A DNA stretch of 64,000 bases, from positions 44,834,581-44,898,580 of the forward strand of contig OX442314.1 of the NCBI GenBank assembly GCA_949358305.1, given 5' to 3'. Both the position numbers and the translations under genes were made by a program. Positions 59,797 to 64,000 of the stretch are shown here, one piece after another. Within the stretch, counting starts at the first letter, position 1. Each line of letters opens with the position of its first letter. The DNA is from Strigamia acuminata (taxonomy: Eukaryota; Arthropoda; Chilopoda; Geophilomorpha; Linotaeniidae). The notes beneath the pieces are model-generated. The model worked only from the letters and a program-made list of their open reading frames with translations. It was not told the origin of the DNA and did no database searches.

Positions 59797-62700
59797 ACCT
59801 CCGAAATCGGAATCAGAGAATGAAAATCTGAAGATAATGGAAGATGTTGGAGAAGCTATTGATGAATTAATTCGTCAAACTGAACTAAAAGAAAATGGAT
59901 CTCTTGATGTAAAAAAGGAGATTGTCGGCGAAACCCCGACTGAAGAAGACACTTCCAATATTCAAGATAAAGTCGAAGTTAAAGACGATAGACCAAGCTC
60001 AGTTCCAGAGACACCTGGAATTGAGGAATGCATTAAGTTATTTGCAACTACAACTCTTGATACCAATGAGTTATTAGATGAATTGCCTTTGGAGCCTCCA
60101 ATTACAATTCCTCATAAATTGCGCAAGTTTGAGTGCAAAGTGGCTGGAATACCAAACAGCCAAGACCTTCCGACGTTAAAGTTAGAAACGTTAAAAGGTG
60201 TAATAACCAGAATGTTGGACTCAGGAGCAAATAAAAGCTTCCTAGCCACTTCAGTTATTAATCAATTAGGTCTAGAAAAATATCTACGACCTATCGGACC
60301 TGGTGTCAGAGTCACGACGGCAAGTGAAGAAGTCACTCCAGATGGAACCATTCATCTTTCATTTCGATGGACACATGGCACGTTACGTCATCCGTTCATC
60401 GTAATACCAAATAAGTATCCAATGGTACTATTGGGTTGCGATTTTATGAATAAATTAAAAATCCAACCTAATCCACAGACGATGTCTTGGAATTTCACGC
60501 AACCTGTGGATGCAGATTTACCCTACATTCCACAAGCGTTGCTGGATCGTTATTTGGAGAAAATAGAGGAACCCGATTCCTCATTTGTGACCTTTGCAAA
60601 AGCTTACGCTGCAAGTGTAACTCAAAGCAAAATTGATGAAGAGAATTTCATCCAAAAGTTAGTCAAAGAAGCTAACTTAAATTTGGAGCAATCCAAATTA
60701 TTAGAAAAGATGTTATCCAAACATAAAAGGATTATTTCTAAAGATCCAGGTAAAACACACCTGGTTAAGCACAAAATTGAGCTTGACACGGAGAAACCCA
60801 TCCGTGTCCCCTTTAAGAGCATAAACCCTCAAAAAAGGGAAATAATCAGACAACTTTGTCAAGACATGATTGACAAAGGCGTAGTCGTCAAAGCTGAAGG
60901 CGATTACGGAATGAGGCCAGTCCTAGTCATGCGACCAGGAAACGACCCACGCTTGTGCATTGATTTTCGCCCCATCAATACACATACTAAGTACAACCCA
61001 CCTCAAATGCCAACAATTGAGGAAATTCTGCGAGAAATCGGAGAATTCGAATGGGTCAGTACTATAGATCTGACCAAGGGATATTGGCAGATAGAATTGC
61101 GACCTGAAGACAGAGAAAAAACTGCCTTCTGGAGCCCAATGGGAAGACTAATGTTTTTAGTCATGCCTTTCGGATTAGTAAACGCACCAACTACCTTCCA
61201 AGAATTAATGGAAAAAGTTTTGGGTGACGTTTACAGAAAATTTGCATGGGCATATTTGGATGACATAATTGTTGTATCCAAATCGTTCGAAGAACACATT
61301 AAACATTTAGATATAGTGTTTAAAAAATTGGCAGAAGCTAATTTACATGCGCACCCTGGCAAGACGCATCTCTGTAGAAAGGAATTAATTTTTCTAGGCT
61401 ACAAAGTAGGAGTAGAAGGACTTGCAGTAGACCCTAAAAAAGTCGCTGCAATTACGCAATTTCCTGCTCCTACCAATCTTAAGGAATTACAAAGATTTCT
61501 AGGCATGGTGAATTTCTTTCACCGCCTAATCAAGAATTTGGCCACAGTGGCAGAACCACTAAGGCCACTCTTGAAGAAAGATGCGGAGTTCGATTGGGAA
61601 CTGCATCATCAAGCAGCATTCGACGCAATAAAAGACCTGCTTACGAATGCTGAAACAATGAAGATGCCTGACTTGTACATGCCATTTATTGTTCATACTG
61701 ACGCCAGTAAACAAGGGTTGGGTGCAGCCCTTACACAAAAGAAAAATGTGGATGGCCAAGAAGTCGAAATGCCATGCGTGTATGCAAGCAGAAGCTTGCA
61801 ACCCGCTGAAAAGAATTATACTGTGACAGAATTAGAATGTCTCGCAGTGGTATGGGGATTACGCAAATTTCGCCCATACTTAGAGTACACTACATTCACT
61901 GTACAAACGGATCACCAAGCACTTAAGTGGTTGATGTCGTTATCTGACCCGTCGGGCAGATTAGCTCGTTGGCAAATGGAGCTGATGGCGTATTCGTTCG
62001 AAATACAATACGTCAAAGGTCCGCTGAATGTAATAGCAGACGCATTGTCACGTGCACCTGTTAGCGCACCTGACGAACCAGAAGACGATGGCGATAATGA
62101 TGATTTATTATCATATTGTCCATCTCCTTGCCGAAGTTGGCAAATGGGAAAATTGAACGAATTACCCAAGTCAATAATAGTTAATGAAGACGATCAAGCA
62201 TTAATTAATTTTTGTATTAAAATGCATGATCCGTCAGGAACCCCTGACGTCGAATTAAGAGCCATGATGGCTAAAAAATTCGAGCTGCCAACAACAAATG
62301 TTTTAATAAAAGCATTTGCGGCTAAAATTGCGAAGCAATTAGAATGTGATCCTCCAACGAGAGATGACATTATTGCGGCGCAAAAAGCAGACAAATTTTG
62401 CCAACATATTCGCAATTACTTGTTAAACAAGCAATATCCAAGTTACATAGTAACTCGTCTTCAAAGAAGAAATTTTGAAAGACACGCGAGTACTTATCTC
62501 ATTGAAGAAGATATGTTACTCCATTATCATCCTACCTCTACCGATGAATTAGGAGAGGATGGTAGGGCGCTTAAAGTTGTTGTGCCAAAGAAATTGATTT
62601 ATAAAATCATATGGTTGATGCACGGACATCCACTGTCCGGCCACCCAGGCATTGCGAGGACAATGTACAGAACTCGAAGAGTTTATACCTGGAAAGGTAT

Positions 62701-64000
62701 GAAACGTGATATTACACGTTTTATTCAACATTGTCAAGGATGTCAGGCCTGCAAGCCGAGATCAAAGACCGAAATTGAAGGCGCTCAAATTGGACCATTT
62801 GGACCATTCGACTGCCTCAGTGTGGATTTGTCTGGTCCCAAACCAAGAACCAGAAGAAACAATACCCACATTTGCGTCATCGTAGATGTCGCTACACATT
62901 GGCCCGAATTATTTCCAATGTGTAATCCAACGGCAATAAAAATTGCCAACACAATTTATCACTTATCGATGACTTTCGGATTTCCGAGACAAATCATAAG
63001 TGATAATGGACCACAATTTCGATCACAGGTCTATAAAGAATTTTGCAAAAAATTCGACATGTCGCGAACACCGACATCGATTTATCATCCACAAAGCAAT
63101 CCTGTGGAGAGAACCAATCGAGATATTAAATATTTAGTTTCGATTTATTTAGATATTCATGACCAATGGGATGAGTATCTACGCGAATTTGCATTCAGTT
63201 TGAGAACAACTGTAACAAGAGGCAGAGATTATTCTCCTGCTTTCTTAAATTTTTTCCGAGAATTAAGAATTCCTTGGGATCCAAGAATTCCAGAAGGAAT
63301 TTTAGTCATTGACCCAAAAAATCCGCATTTATATGTTCAGAAATTAGAAACAATAATTGCAGAGACGTATCAGCATATGATGTCTCACGTCTTAGATTTG
63401 AGACGCCGTGTCGAAGCTGAAAAATCAGATAAGAAATTCGACAACTTCAGACAAAATGATTTAGTCTGGCGAGAGTCTCATATTCTCTCAAATGCCGCTA
63501 AAGGAATAGCAGCAGGCATTTCACCGAAAAGGAATGGGCCTTATGTAATTATCAAAAGGTTACAAGGAGGCGCCTTTCAACTTCGACGGCTGAGTGATAA
63601 TAAAATTTATCCAGCTGTTCACGGCACTGAATTAATGCCGTACTTTCCCGTTTTCAACCAAGAAATTTGGCTGGAAGGGGAGGAAGTGGGTCAAAAAACA
63701 AAGAATATTGTTAATACCTTGGATGATGCTAAATTATCCAAAATTCCTGTCGAAAACACGGAATCGAGTAAAAAATCGAAACTCAAAAATAACGAAGTCG
63801 ATGAAATAAACCAGCGACTTGAAAATGTTTCTCTTGATGAAAATCTAGAAAAGGAAATGTTTTTAGAAAAAGAGAAAATTTCAAACAATGAAGTATATAA
63901 CTCATCTGACATTGGAGACGATGCTGATGACAATCTAAACAAGTTGGATTGTACTTCGCGAAAGTCAAAGTACAACTTGAGATCTCGCGTTCCGCGAGCC
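59756..64000 (+). CDS. pol: E1b Pol polyprotein (nearly complete, open to window edge)
   Basis: I read the -1 frame codon by codon from 59756 to 64000 and found no stop (1415 codons). MLDSGANKSF protease (Asp codon at 60218), YLDD at 61253, RNase H HTDAS (61700), integrase HHCC from 62621, then D at 62825, D at 63002 and E at 63107. The tail KYNLRSRVP is reached just before the edge, so only a few residues are missing. It is an intact Pol like E1, with scattered substitutions. Confidence 0.94.

Larger units (their letters stand above)
55641..64000 (+). mobile_element. Second copy of E1 (E1b), plus strand, runs off right edge
   Basis: 5' LTR 55641-56624, tRNA-Pro primer site, gag, frameshift signal and pol open to the last base. 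Gag and pol are close to E1; the LTR is 984 bp and more diverged, so it belongs to a separate subgroup. It is inserted inside a DEG/ENaC coding exon; the left flank is ATTT (55637-55640). ORF3 and the 3' LTR lie outside the window. Confidence 0.94.

Overview
The window is nuclear DNA from a metazoan, most probably an arthropod. The reasons are host-type introns with GT..AG borders, TATA promoters and AATAAA signals, a DEG/ENaC (pickpocket-type) channel gene, and LTR retrotransposons primed by tRNA-Ser, tRNA-Pro and tRNA-Phe. Nothing bacterial, no CRISPR array and no rRNA was seen. Roughly three quarters of the window is Ty3/Gypsy-type LTR retrotransposon sequence.

Layout. 1-1897: 5' end of a mag-lineage Gypsy element (minus strand, runs off the edge). 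1898-7313: host DNA with two small candidate genes, a three-exon secreted peptide (3001-4187, + strand, a MITE in its second intron) and a compact intronless acidic protein (4540-4983, - strand). 7314-19673: complete element E1 (TSD AATT). 19674-23493 plus the short flanks at 36593-36994 and 49852-51060: one host locus that is a tandem duplication, with its second unit split by E3 (23494-36592, TSD AGCT) and E2 (36995-49851, TSD CAGT). 51061-55640: minus-strand DEG/ENaC gene holding a solo LTR in one intron. 55641-64000: a second, plus-strand copy of E1 (E1b), inserted inside a DEG/ENaC coding exon and cut by the window edge.

E1, E2 and E3 share one plan: LTR, PBS, gag, a -1 frameshift signal (A AAA AAC or G GGA AAC with a downstream stem), pol (protease, RT, RNase H, integrase), then a third ORF in the env position that sits behind splice sites. 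This ORF3 has no envelope features (no signal peptide, no membrane anchor). The E1 and E2 versions are recognisably related to each other at both ends and begin with a short acidic exon starting MAD. The E3 version also starts MAD and carries two CXXCXGXG zinc motifs. E3 further has four AT-hooks between RNase H and integrase, and a 39-nt tRNA-Phe match as its primer site. Each LTR pair differs at about two positions, so all three insertions look young.

The most unusual host feature is the DEG/ENaC locus. One open exon joins the C-terminal half of one channel subunit to the N-terminal half of the next with no ATG in between, so the gene appears to encode concatenated channel subunits. All coordinates, reading frames and splice sites were read by eye; family assignments rest on motifs, not on database searches.
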